Source: Archangium sp. (GTDB taxonomy: Bacteria; Myxococcota; Myxococcia; Myxococcales; Myxococcaceae). Taken from it: a stretch of 22,164 bases of DNA. The notes below the pieces were generated by a model. That model was not told the origin of the DNA. It saw nothing but the letters and a program-made list of their open reading frames with translations, and did not search any database. The first letter of the stretch is position 1, and each line of letters starts with the position of its first letter. The position numbers were made by a program, and so were the translations under genes. Location: NCBI GenBank assembly GCA_016793585.1, contig JAEUJR010000607.1, positions 1-22,164 of the forward strand, in the 5' to 3' direction. Below are positions 15,456 through 22,164 of the stretch, one piece after another.

Positions 15456-17093
15456 TCAGTCGAACGGCAGGCTGACGCGCGAGAGCAGGGGAAAACGCGA
15501 CGACGTCTGCTCGAGCTTCGCGCGGTCGAGCTTCTTCGCCGTCGTCGACGGCTCGATGGTGAGGCTCGTGAGCGCCTCGGGCAGCAGGCTGGTGAGCAGC
15601 GCGTTCATCCAGAAGTCGAGGGTCTCGGCCTTCCACCGTGAGGTGAGCGCCAGGCCGTCTCGCGGGTCGTGCCGTGCGTGCAGCGCTCCGAGCTCGCCGC
15701 GTTCGTCGCGCGTGAAGGTGAACACCCAGCCCGGCGCGCGGCCCAGCTGCACCGCGGGAATCGCGCTCTTCGAAAGGTCTGGCCACCACGGCCCGAACTT
15801 CGTCGCGAAGATGTCGAGCACCACGCGCTCGAGGCGCTTCAGCACCGGCGCCTTCGGCAGCCACTCACGGCACGCCACCGCCGCCGCGTCGGGAATGTCG
15901 TGAACGCCGAGCACTGCGAGCGTCGGAAACTGCGCGGCCTCTGAGAGCGGGTGCGGCAGCGGCAGGCGGTCGTCGTTCCAGTGGCCGATGATCAGCTCCT
16001 TCAGTGGCCACTCGCGCTTCAGCATCGGGGGCAGGCTCGCTTCGGTGACCTCGAGCCTTCGCACGAAGGCGAGGTTCGGGTGCGTGAGCGACGTGGTGTC
16101 GAAGCGGAGCGGCAGGTCGAGCGTGGTGACGAGCCGCCAGGCCGGCACCGCCAGCTCGTCAGGCTCGAGCCGGGTGCGCTGAAAGCCCGCCAGCTCACCG
16201 CCAGCGAGGAAGCCGCGCTCGAACACCCGATGGTCGCGGTGAAAGAACCCATCGAGCGGGCCTGCGAACGCCGTCGCGTGCTTCTTGAGCAGGCGCTCCT
16301 CTTTCGCGACGTCGCGCCGGGGCTGAAGCTGGAGCGTCACGAACTCCCCGCGAACGTCGCCGCGTTCGGTCAGCAGGTCAGCGAAGACGGCGCGCAGCCC
16401 GTCGTCGTCGGGGCGCTCGCAGATCTGCTCGTACAGCCCCTCGACGGTCTCGGCCGTGTGTTCGCGCTCCGAGGTCTGCGAGGCGAATCGGCCGCTGAGC
16501 CCGTCGAGCAACCGCTGCTCGTCGGCGGTCGGCGTCGCGGGCTCGCGCTGCTTCAGGGGAGCCAGCGCGTCGACGAGCCCCGAACGCCAGGAGCCGTAGA
16601 CGTCGCTCTCGTTGGGCCGCACGTAGGCGAGCAGCGTGAGCACCCGCGTGTCGCCGAGCTGAACCAGCTGATGGAAGACGCGATGGTAGAAGCCGAAGAC
16701 CTGGTTCGCGCGGTTGTCGCCGATGCGCGAGTACACGGTGTTCGACAGCACCAGCTGCGCGAGAAAGCGGGCGAGCCGTGGGTCGGCCGGCCACTCGTAC
16801 AGCACGCTCAGCAGTGGCTCGGCTTCGGTCCACTTGCGCGGCAGCGGAACGGCGAGCAGGCGCGCGAGATCGGCCGGCTCCCGCTTCTCGGCGACGACAC
16901 GCCACTGCTCCCACTGTTTCTTCGAGGGCCGGGTGACGAGCGACGGCCGCGTGACGAGCGCCGAGACGAGGTCGATGACGTCGGCCAGCGCGGGCACCCG
17001 CTTGAGCCGCCACGCTTCGAGCAGCGCCTCGAGCGCTCCCTCGACGTCTCCTGCCTCGAGCCGGCCCGTCGCGTCGTCGAGCTGCGTGTGCAT
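15456..17093 (-). CDS. TIGR02996-domain protein of unknown function
   Basis: This 545-residue protein starts at the ATG read from 17093; the open frame beyond it is antisense to the coiled-coil gene. Around residues 211-255 it carries the repeat-companion signature EGLYEQICERPDDDGLRAVFADLLTERGDVRGEFVTLQ, with the conserved DD, FADLL, ERGD and GEF elements. This domain is known from Gemmata and myxobacteria, often beside leucine-rich-like repeats. The N-terminal part is helical (TPR/HEAT-like in character). The C-terminal half has Leu-rich segments such as FVRRLEVTEASLP and LKELIIGHW, consistent with irregular leucine-rich repeats. No catalytic motif is seen. It is divergently transcribed from the coiled-coil gene, 81 bases apart, and ends next to the stop of the amidase-like gene. 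The function is unknown. Confidence 0.8.
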   Translation of the reverse strand: MHTQLDDATGRLEAGDVEGALEALLEAWRLKRVPALADVIDLVSALVTRPSLVTRPSKKQWEQWRVVAEKREPADLARLLAVPLPRKWTEAEPLLSVLYEWPADPRLARFLAQLVLSNTVYSRIGDNRANQVFGFYHRVFHQLVQLGDTRVLTLLAYVRPNESDVYGSWRSGLVDALAPLKQREPATPTADEQRLLDGLSGRFASQTSEREHTAETVEGLYEQICERPDDDGLRAVFADLLTERGDVRGEFVTLQLQPRRDVAKEERLLKKHATAFAGPLDGFFHRDHRVFERGFLAGGELAGFQRTRLEPDELAVPAWRLVTTLDLPLRFDTTSLTHPNLAFVRRLEVTEASLPPMLKREWPLKELIIGHWNDDRLPLPHPLSEAAQFPTLAVLGVHDIPDAAAVACREWLPKAPVLKRLERVVLDIFATKFGPWWPDLSKSAIPAVQLGRAPGWVFTFTRDERGELGALHARHDPRDGLALTSRWKAETLDFWMNALLTSLLPEALTSLTIEPSTTAKKLDRAKLEQTSSRFPLLSRVSLPFD

Positions 17094-17174
17094 GCAGCGA
17101 GTCTGCGCCAGCGAGCGCCGGGTGTCGTGTTCGACCCTGTGGGATGCGGCGAACCGTGACGATGAAGGGATCAG

Positions 17175-19670
17175 ATGTCTGCCCACTCGCCAGAGCATTC
17201 GCGGCTCGCGGAGCTGCAGTCGTGGCTCGACGCGGCCGAGGCCGAGAACGAACAGCTGCGCGCGAAGGTGACCGAGCTCGAGCAGGCGCCCGCGACGGGC
17301 AAGAGCGGAGGGAGCTCGGAGCTGCAGCAGTGGCTCGACGCGGCCGAGAAGGAGAACGAGCAGCTGAAGGCGAAGCTCGCCGCGCTCGAGCAGGCGCCGG
17401 CGACGGGCAAGAGCGGAGGGCACTCGGAGCTGCAGCAGTGGCTCGACGCGGCGGAGAAGGAGAACGAGCAGCTGAAGGCGAAGCTCGCCGCGCTCGAGCA
17501 GGCGCCGGCGACGGGCAAGAGCGGAGGGAGCTCGGAGCTGCAGCAGTGGCTCGACGCCGCCGAGGCCGAGAACGAGCAGCTGAGGCAGAAGCTGACGCAG
17601 CTCGAGCAGGGTGGGGCGCGTGCAGACGCCGCCGAGCTCGAGAAGAAGCTGCACGAAGCGGAGGAGCACGCCGAGGCGCTGCGCCGCGAGGTCGCCGAGC
17701 TCAAGTGCATCGTCGCGGCCGAAGAGAGCGAGCTCAACCAGCTGCAGCTGCACGCCCCCGCCCCGCAGGGCGCGCACGCTGACGACGCCAGGACCGCCGA
17801 GCTGCAATCGTGGCTCGACGCAGCCGAGAAGGAGAACGAAGCGCTCCGCGCGAAGCTCGAAGCTGGTGGTGGTGGTGGCGACGAGGCGCTGCAGAAACGC
17901 CTCGCCGATGCCGAAGCCCAGACCGAAGCGCTCAAGCGCGAAGTCGTCGAGCTCAAGTGCGTCGTCGCCGCGGAAGAGAGCGAGCTCAACGAGCTGCACC
18001 TGCACCAGGGCGCGCCAGCCCACGCGTCAGCGGCCGGCGGCGACGCCAGGGTCGCCGAGCTGCAGTCGTGGCTCGACGCGGCCGAGCAGGAGAACGTGCG
18101 CCTGCGCACCGAGCTCGCAAAGTCGAAGCCCGAGACCGTCGGCACCGGCAGCGCCGAAGAGGAATACCTGCGCGAGCGGCTCTCAGAGGTCGAGGCCGGG
18201 CTGCACTCGATGAGGGGCCTCAACGCCCGCTTCGCCGAACAGATCGAGACGTCGTCGAAGCGCGACATCGAGCGCCTGAAGGCCGAGCTCGTGAACGCGA
18301 AGGAGCGGGGCGACCCGACGAAGCTGCACGAACTCGAAGACGCCCTCGAGCTCGCGAAGGAGTCCGTCGCGACGCTGACCGCCGAGCGCGCCGCCGCCCT
18401 CGAGCAGGTGCGCCGCTACGTCGGCACCGACGAGTCAGACGTCGAGAAGAAGCACGCCGCCGAGCTCGCGAAGAAGGACAAGCGCATCACCGACCTCGAG
18501 GCCGAGGTGATGGGCCAGGCAGAAGACCTGCACGGCTTTCGTCAGCGCATCAACGCCTGGGAGACGCGCGACGCCGAGCTGCAGCAGCAGATCGACGACC
18601 TGCGCAAACGTGCGTGTGACGCCGAGGCGAAGGCCGCCGAGGTGCAGGGCACGCTCGAGCGCACCGAGGCGCGTGAAGCCGAGAAAGACGCGCGCCTGGC
18701 CGAGCTCGAGCGCAAGAGCGGCGAGAACGAGCGCTGGCTGGCCCAGTCGGAGCTCGACGCCGCAGCCATGCAGAAGGAGCTCGACGCGCTCAAGCTCGAG
18801 AAGGCGCTCGCTGGAAGGTCGGCCGAGCCCCCCGAGGCCCCTCGCGCCGAGCACGAGCCTCCCCCACCACCCGCCCGCGCCGTCGTCGAGGGCTTCGACG
18901 AGTCGGCGACGATTCGGGCCCTCAAGCTCGAGCGGCAACTCGAGGCCGAGCGCGAGGCGGCGTCTGCCCTGCGTCGCTTCGCCGACGTCTCGGAGCGCGC
19001 GCTGGCCAAAGCCAAAGACGAGCTCGAGCTCGCGCACGCACGGCTGAAGGACCTCAAGCACCGGCTCGGAGACTCCGACGCCGAAGCGGGCGAGGCGCTC
19101 GACCGCCTCTACGGCACCCAGAAGGAGCTCGACGCGCTGCGGGCCGAACTCTCACGCGCGCTGCGCGATTCGGCCTCGTTGCCCGAGTCTGCCGACGACG
19201 CCATCGTCGAGGAGCACGAGGTCAAGGCGGCGGTGGCCGGCCCGCTCTCGGCGATGGAGCAGCTCGGTGAAGACCAGGCCAGGGCCGCGAAGGAGGCGAC
19301 CGACGCGCTGCTCGCCGAGCAGAAGGCCCGCGACGCGTTGCTCGGCGACCTGCAGTGGCTCAAGGCCGAGGTCGAGAAGCTGTCGAACGTGCGGGAAGAC
19401 CTGCGGCACCGCCTCGCCGCGATGGTGAAGCGTGAGCTCGACCGAAAGGCCCAGCTCGCGCGCCTGCTCGCCAAGCTTCGCGAGAACGAGGTGACGTCGG
19501 CGACGCGGCTTTCGGCCGTGCGCCGCCTGCAGGCGGCGGTGGAGCTCTCGCAGCGCATGGCCGTGAAGGTGCAGACCGTCTACTTCCAGAAGCAGATCGG
19601 CAGCCTCGCGAAGCAGCTCGAGAAGGAGAAGAAGGCGAAGCTGAGCGTGGTGAAGAAGCCCGCGGCGTGA
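17175..19670 (+). CDS. Large coiled-coil protein with tandem ELQxWLDAAE repeats
   Basis: This 831-residue protein is almost entirely charged heptad-rich helix, with no signal peptide or membrane segment. AAGGGA lies just before the ATG. The motif ELQ-[SQ]-WLDAAE occurs six times, at residues 13, 49, 85, 121, 209 and 295. The first three units are 36 residues each, ending in a flexible APATGKSGG linker. A second module, ALRREVAELKCIVAAEESEL, occurs twice with its Cys at 178 and 262. Residues from about 310 to 800 are continuous coiled coil, broken by a Pro-rich stretch near 555-570 (EPPEAPRAEHEPPPPP). The end is Lys-rich. A cytoskeletal, scaffold or polarity role is plausible by analogy with other bacterial coiled-coil proteins, but no family is recognised. 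Confidence 0.85.
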   Translation: MSAHSPEHSRLAELQSWLDAAEAENEQLRAKVTELEQAPATGKSGGSSELQQWLDAAEKENEQLKAKLAALEQAPATGKSGGHSELQQWLDAAEKENEQLKAKLAALEQAPATGKSGGSSELQQWLDAAEAENEQLRQKLTQLEQGGARADAAELEKKLHEAEEHAEALRREVAELKCIVAAEESELNQLQLHAPAPQGAHADDARTAELQSWLDAAEKENEALRAKLEAGGGGGDEALQKRLADAEAQTEALKREVVELKCVVAAEESELNELHLHQGAPAHASAAGGDARVAELQSWLDAAEQENVRLRTELAKSKPETVGTGSAEEEYLRERLSEVEAGLHSMRGLNARFAEQIETSSKRDIERLKAELVNAKERGDPTKLHELEDALELAKESVATLTAERAAALEQVRRYVGTDESDVEKKHAAELAKKDKRITDLEAEVMGQAEDLHGFRQRINAWETRDAELQQQIDDLRKRACDAEAKAAEVQGTLERTEAREAEKDARLAELERKSGENERWLAQSELDAAAMQKELDALKLEKALAGRSAEPPEAPRAEHEPPPPPARAVVEGFDESATIRALKLERQLEAEREAASALRRFADVSERALAKAKDELELAHARLKDLKHRLGDSDAEAGEALDRLYGTQKELDALRAELSRALRDSASLPESADDAIVEEHEVKAAVAGPLSAMEQLGEDQARAAKEATDALLAEQKARDALLGDLQWLKAEVEKLSNVREDLRHRLAAMVKRELDRKAQLARLLAKLRENEVTSATRLSAVRRLQAAVELSQRMAVKVQTVYFQKQIGSLAKQLEKEKKAKLSVVKKPAA
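17211..17609 (+). repeat. Tandem 108-bp in-frame coding repeats (three full, one partial)
   Basis: Units start at 17211, 17319 and 17427, with a partial fourth at 17535 to about 17609. Units two and three differ by only about four bases, in the codon for one Ala and in the last His/Ser codon, so the array has been duplicated or homogenised recently. Further diverged copies of the core motif start at 17799 and 18057. Because 108 is a multiple of three, gain or loss of units keeps the frame. Confidence 0.9.
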
Positions 19671-19680
19671 CCGCTTCGTC

Positions 19681-20472
19681 TCAAAGCGTCATGAACGAGC
19701 CGCCGATGAGCTGCATGCCACCGTCGCACGAGTACACCGAGCCGGTCACGTAGCTCGCCGCCTCCGACGCGAGGAAGAGGGCGACGTTGGCGATGTCGTC
19801 CTTCGTGCCGAAGCGCTGCAGCGGCACGCGCTGCTCGACCTTCGCCTTCGTCTCGGCGTCACCCGCCAGCCGCGTCATGCCTTCGGTCTCGTCGATGGGC
19901 CCGGGCGAGATGGAGTTCACCCGTACGCCAGCGCCGCCCCACTCCATGGCCAGCGTTCGCGTCAGCATGTCGACGCCCGCCTTCGCCGCACAGACGTGCG
20001 CCTGCATGGGGTAGGGCACCGAGGCCTGCGGCGCCGAGATGTTGATGACGCTCGCGCCCGGCGTGCGGAACTTCTCGAAGGCCGCGCGGCACGCGTTGAA
20101 GGTACCGAGCACGTCGATGTCGAGCACCGCCTTGAAGCCGTTCGACGACATCGCCATCGCGGGTGCGGGGAAGTTGCCGGCCGCGCCACACACCAGCACG
20201 TCGAGCGGGCCGAACGCTTCGACCGCCTTCGTCATCGCGGCATCGATCGCGGCGTACTCGCGCACGTCGGCCGAGAAGCCCTGCGCGGTCGTGCCCTGGC
20301 CTCTGAGCAGCGTCAGCGCGGCGTCGAGCTTCTCCTGCTTGCGCGCGAGAATGGAGACCTTCGCGCCTGCTTTGCCGAACGCTTCGGCGATGCGCAGGTT
20401 GATGCCGCTCGAGCCACCGGTGACGAAGACGTGGCGGCCGGTGAAGAGTCCATCGCGAAAGATGCCGGGCAT
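19681..20472 (-). CDS. SDR family oxidoreductase, probable 2,4-dienoyl-CoA reductase type
   Basis: This 263-residue protein has the classical short-chain dehydrogenase layout. The NAD(P)-binding TGGSSGI is at 18-24, CGAAGNF is near 95, Ser146 is in the catalytic strand, Lys164 is in AAKAG, and SPGPIDETEG follows. The usual YxxxK tyrosine is Val160. Its loss, together with AAGNF-PAPA and the SPGPI-ET-EG run, matches the 2,4-dienoyl-CoA reductase subgroup (DECR2-like), which uses NADPH to reduce polyunsaturated acyl-CoA intermediates for beta-oxidation. A GGAG site lies five bases before the ATG. It lies downstream of the TetR gene on the same strand and is likely co-regulated with it. It is convergent with the coiled-coil gene, 10 bases apart. 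Confidence 0.88.
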   Translation of the reverse strand: MPGIFRDGLFTGRHVFVTGGSSGINLRIAEAFGKAGAKVSILARKQEKLDAALTLLRGQGTTAQGFSADVREYAAIDAAMTKAVEAFGPLDVLVCGAAGNFPAPAMAMSSNGFKAVLDIDVLGTFNACRAAFEKFRTPGASVINISAPQASVPYPMQAHVCAAKAGVDMLTRTLAMEWGGAGVRVNSISPGPIDETEGMTRLAGDAETKAKVEQRVPLQRFGTKDDIANVALFLASEAASYVTGSVYSCDGGMQLIGGSFMTL

Positions 20473-20497
20473 GCGGGCTCCAAAGGTGAAGACGAGA

Positions 20498-20530
20498 ACG
20501 CCCGCCGACGAACGGGTCGTGGGCGGGCGT
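20498..20530 (-). terminator. Strong hairpin between the TetR and SDR genes
   Basis: ACGCCCGCC (20498-20506) and GGCGGGCGT (20522-20530) form a perfect 9-bp stem. After one mismatch, ACGA (20508-20511) and TCGT (20517-20520) extend it, closing on a 5-base loop. On the minus strand the following bases are pyrimidine-rich (TCTCGTCTTCACC) but not a T-run. It could attenuate read-through from the regulator gene into the SDR gene, or terminate. Confidence 0.45.
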
Positions 20531-20560
20531 GCACCTGATAGGAGCTTCGAGCGCGCGGGG

Positions 20561-21175
20561 CTACTTCTTCGCGACGACGGCGGGCGCGGGGGCCTTCGCG
20601 GTCGGCTTGGCGCCCTGCAGGAAGAGCTGCAGCGTCGCCTTCAGCATCGTCTCGAGCGGCGTGTGCGGCGCGTGCCCCCACACCATCAGGCCCACGAACA
20701 TCTCCGAGAGGAACAGGTCTGAGAGCATGTCGGGCGCGAGAATCGACGAGAGCTCTCCGCGTGCGGCCAGCTCCTTGAACCGCTGCGCCATGAGGTGGCG
20801 AACGGGCCCGCCGGCCTCGCGGTCGTCGAGCACTGCCGTGTGCCGAATCGAGACCGTCATCGCGTCGACGAGCAGGGCGGCCTCTTTCTGCCAGACCGAC
20901 GCCATCGACTCGACCGTGGCGTTGAGCAGCTGCTCGAGCGAGGTGGTCGCGGGCAAGTCGGTGATGACCTTCGCGGTCGGCACTTCTGACTCGGCGAGGA
21001 AGTCGAGCAGCACGTGCTCCTTCGTCGGGAAGTGGAAGTAGAAGGCGGCGCGGCTGACCTCTGCCTTCTGGGCGATGTCGTCGATGCGGCAGCCCTGCAC
21101 GCCATCACGGCGGAACACGTCGAGCGCGGCCAGATACAGCCTGCGGCGCGTCTCTTCTCGTTGACGGTCTCTCAT
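20561..21175 (-). CDS. TetR-family transcriptional regulator
   Basis: This 204-residue protein starts at the ATG read from 21175; the open frame upstream is antisense to the NRDE gene. An N-terminal TetR helix-turn-helix (about 10-57) reads LYLAALDVFRRDGVQGCRIDDIAQ and then AEVSRAAFYFHFPTKE, which is typical of the family. The C-terminal domain (about 70-190) is the ligand and dimerisation region, with no signature that names a ligand. An Ala/Pro/Lys-rich tail ends the protein. By position it probably controls the downstream SDR gene and perhaps itself and the divergent NRDE gene. With a fatty acid enzyme next door, an acyl-CoA ligand is a reasonable guess, not shown. Confidence 0.9.
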   Translation of the reverse strand: MRDRQREETRRRLYLAALDVFRRDGVQGCRIDDIAQKAEVSRAAFYFHFPTKEHVLLDFLAESEVPTAKVITDLPATTSLEQLLNATVESMASVWQKEAALLVDAMTVSIRHTAVLDDREAGGPVRHLMAQRFKELAARGELSSILAPDMLSDLFLSEMFVGLMVWGHAPHTPLETMLKATLQLFLQGAKPTAKAPAPAVVAKK

Positions 21176-21196
21176 GCGCGGCACAGTACACAGTCC

Positions 21197-21934
21197 ATGT
21201 GCACCCTGGTCGTCTCCTTTCGTGAACATGACGGGTTCCCGGTTCTGGTGGCCGCGAACCGTGACGAATCGCTGACGCGCCCGGCGCGCGGACCGTTTAG
21301 ATGGGAGGGTTTGCCCTTCGTCGCGCCCCGTGACGAACAGGCGGGCGGCACGTGGCTGGGCCTCACGACGGGCGGCATGTTCGTCGGCGTCACCAACCGC
21401 TTCATGGCGCCCAAACACGACGAGCGGGAGTCGCGCGGCACGCTCGTCGTCGAGGCCTTGAAGGCGCGCGACGCGAAGTCACTGCACCTGCAGCTGGCGA
21501 CGTTGTCGGCGCAGCGCTTCAACGCGTTTCATCTGCTGTACGCCGACGCGACCGATGCGTTCGTCACCTGGAGCGACGGAGACACCGTTCGGCAGCAGAC
21601 GCTCTCGCCCGGCCTGCACGTGGTGACCGAGCGCAGCCTGGGCGGCGACGATCGCGCGCGCACCTCGCTCATTCGCGAGCGTTGGCCGACGGTGAGCCCG
21701 GGCGGCGCGTTGCCCACGCCCGAGGCGTTGCAGCAGCTGCTCGGCGCGACGCGGCCCGACGACCCGCTGGGTGGCGTGACCGTCGAGGCGCCCGCGTGGA
21801 ACTACGGCACGCGCTCGTCGATGGTGCTCTTTCGCGCGAACGAGCTCTCACGCTCGCGGTTCTTCTGGGCCGACGGCCGGCCTGACCGCACACCGTTCGA
21901 CGAGCGGCCCGACCTCGTCGCGGCGCTGACGTGA
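21197..21934 (+). CDS. NRDE family protein (TANGO2-like)
   Basis: This 245-residue protein begins MCTLVVSFR and carries the family motif ANRDES at 20-25, followed by GGTWLGLTTGGMFVGVTNR. This is the start and motif order of NRDE/TANGO2 proteins, which occur from bacteria to humans and whose biochemical role is unsettled (haem or lipid handling has been proposed). The conserved Cys2 after the initiator Met and the overall layout have led to comparison with N-terminal nucleophile hydrolases. The ATG at 21197 is fixed by this conserved start. Only 21 bases separate it from the divergent TetR start, so control elements must overlap. The length is normal. Confidence 0.9.
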   Translation: MCTLVVSFREHDGFPVLVAANRDESLTRPARGPFRWEGLPFVAPRDEQAGGTWLGLTTGGMFVGVTNRFMAPKHDERESRGTLVVEALKARDAKSLHLQLATLSAQRFNAFHLLYADATDAFVTWSDGDTVRQQTLSPGLHVVTERSLGGDDRARTSLIRERWPTVSPGGALPTPEALQQLLGATRPDDPLGGVTVEAPAWNYGTRSSMVLFRANELSRSRFFWADGRPDRTPFDERPDLVAALT

Positions 21935-21948
21935 CGCGCCGGCTTCGG

Positions 21949-22164
21949 CTACTGGCAGACGCGGCAGAGCGCGGTGCACGTCTCGGCGCCGCAGACGTCG
22001 GCCTCGGGGTCGCAGCAGCTCGCCCCCGCGTTCGCGCCTCCGACGCACGTGCAGCGCTGACCGAACGGCCGCGTCGGGTTGCAGTCGTAGTTCGACGAGC
22101 AGCTCTGCTGGTTCGCGCAGACACCGCCCACGCACGAGGCCGTTCCGCAGCAGGGCGTCGAGGT
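21949..22164 (-). CDS. C-terminal end of a cysteine-rich, probably exported protein (5' end outside window)
   Basis: The frame is open from the window edge and ends at TAG (complement of 21949-21951). The visible 71 residues hold 14 cysteines, including two CC pairs and spaced patterns such as CVGGVC and CTALCRVC. This density and spacing suggest disulfide-linked small modules on a secreted or surface protein. Comparable Cys-rich repeats are common in myxobacterial exported proteins. An internal GTG (22131) could be called as a start, but the frame continues upstream through another CC pair, so the protein is truncated by the window edge. It converges on the NRDE gene, 14 bases apart. The function is unknown. 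Confidence 0.65.
   Translation of the reverse strand, partial: TSTPCCGTASCVGGVCANQQSCSSNYDCNPTRPFGQRCTCVGGANAGASCCDPEADVCGAETCTALCRVCQ

Noticed and set aside
17211..17609. Regular repeats considered as a CRISPR or non-coding array
   Set aside because: The repeats are 108 bp, head to tail without spacers, in frame and coding for heptads.
17094..18023. Minus-strand extension of the TIGR02996 gene
   Set aside because: It mirrors the repeated coiled-coil gene and so yields repetitive Leu/Arg-rich sequence; the natural N-terminus begins at 17093.

Overview
The window is very GC-rich, and third codon positions in the real genes are almost always G or C. It is packed with genes, many joined by ATGA stop/start overlaps. 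The content (poly-HAMP chemoreceptor with a full signalling operon, PilT-family protein, transmembrane Hanks-type kinase, TIGR02996 protein, Cys-rich exported protein, large coiled-coil protein) suggests a Myxococcota chromosome. That assignment is inferred from content and style; no marker gene is present.

Layout. 1-680: the end of an unidentified gene, then what looks like a frameshift-broken gene. 665-3698: a lipoprotein (-), a MaoC-type hydratase (+) and a flavodoxin-fold NAD(P)H oxidoreductase (-). 3832-10921: a six-gene chemosensory operon (+) encoding an Aer-like PAS/poly-HAMP receptor, CheW, a STAS-domain protein, CheA, CheR and CheB. It has sensing, scaffold, kinase and both adaptation enzymes but no free-standing CheY. 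11054-11857: a short PilT-like protein whose ATPase motifs are all destroyed. 11859-13094: a transmembrane Ser/Thr kinase (-), convergent with the PilT-like gene. 13216-15455: a translationally coupled pair, a PhoD-like metallophosphatase and a possible papain-like amidase homologue (+). 15456-19670: a TIGR02996-domain protein (-) divergent from an 831-residue coiled-coil protein (+) built on near-identical 108-bp repeats. 19681-21175: a probable TetR regulator and a 2,4-dienoyl-CoA reductase-like SDR (-). 21197-21934: an NRDE/TANGO2-family protein (+) divergent from the regulator. 21949-22164: the end of a Cys-rich protein (-) that runs off the window.

How the genes may work together. The chemosensory genes are clearly one unit. 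CheA phosphate output must go to a regulator elsewhere, possibly with the STAS protein as an extra switch. The adjacent dead PilT paralogue is the best candidate for something undescribed: a non-hydrolytic PilT-family protein that could modulate type IV pilus retraction under chemosensory control. This link rests only on adjacency. The TetR/SDR pair and the MaoC protein point to fatty acyl-CoA metabolism.
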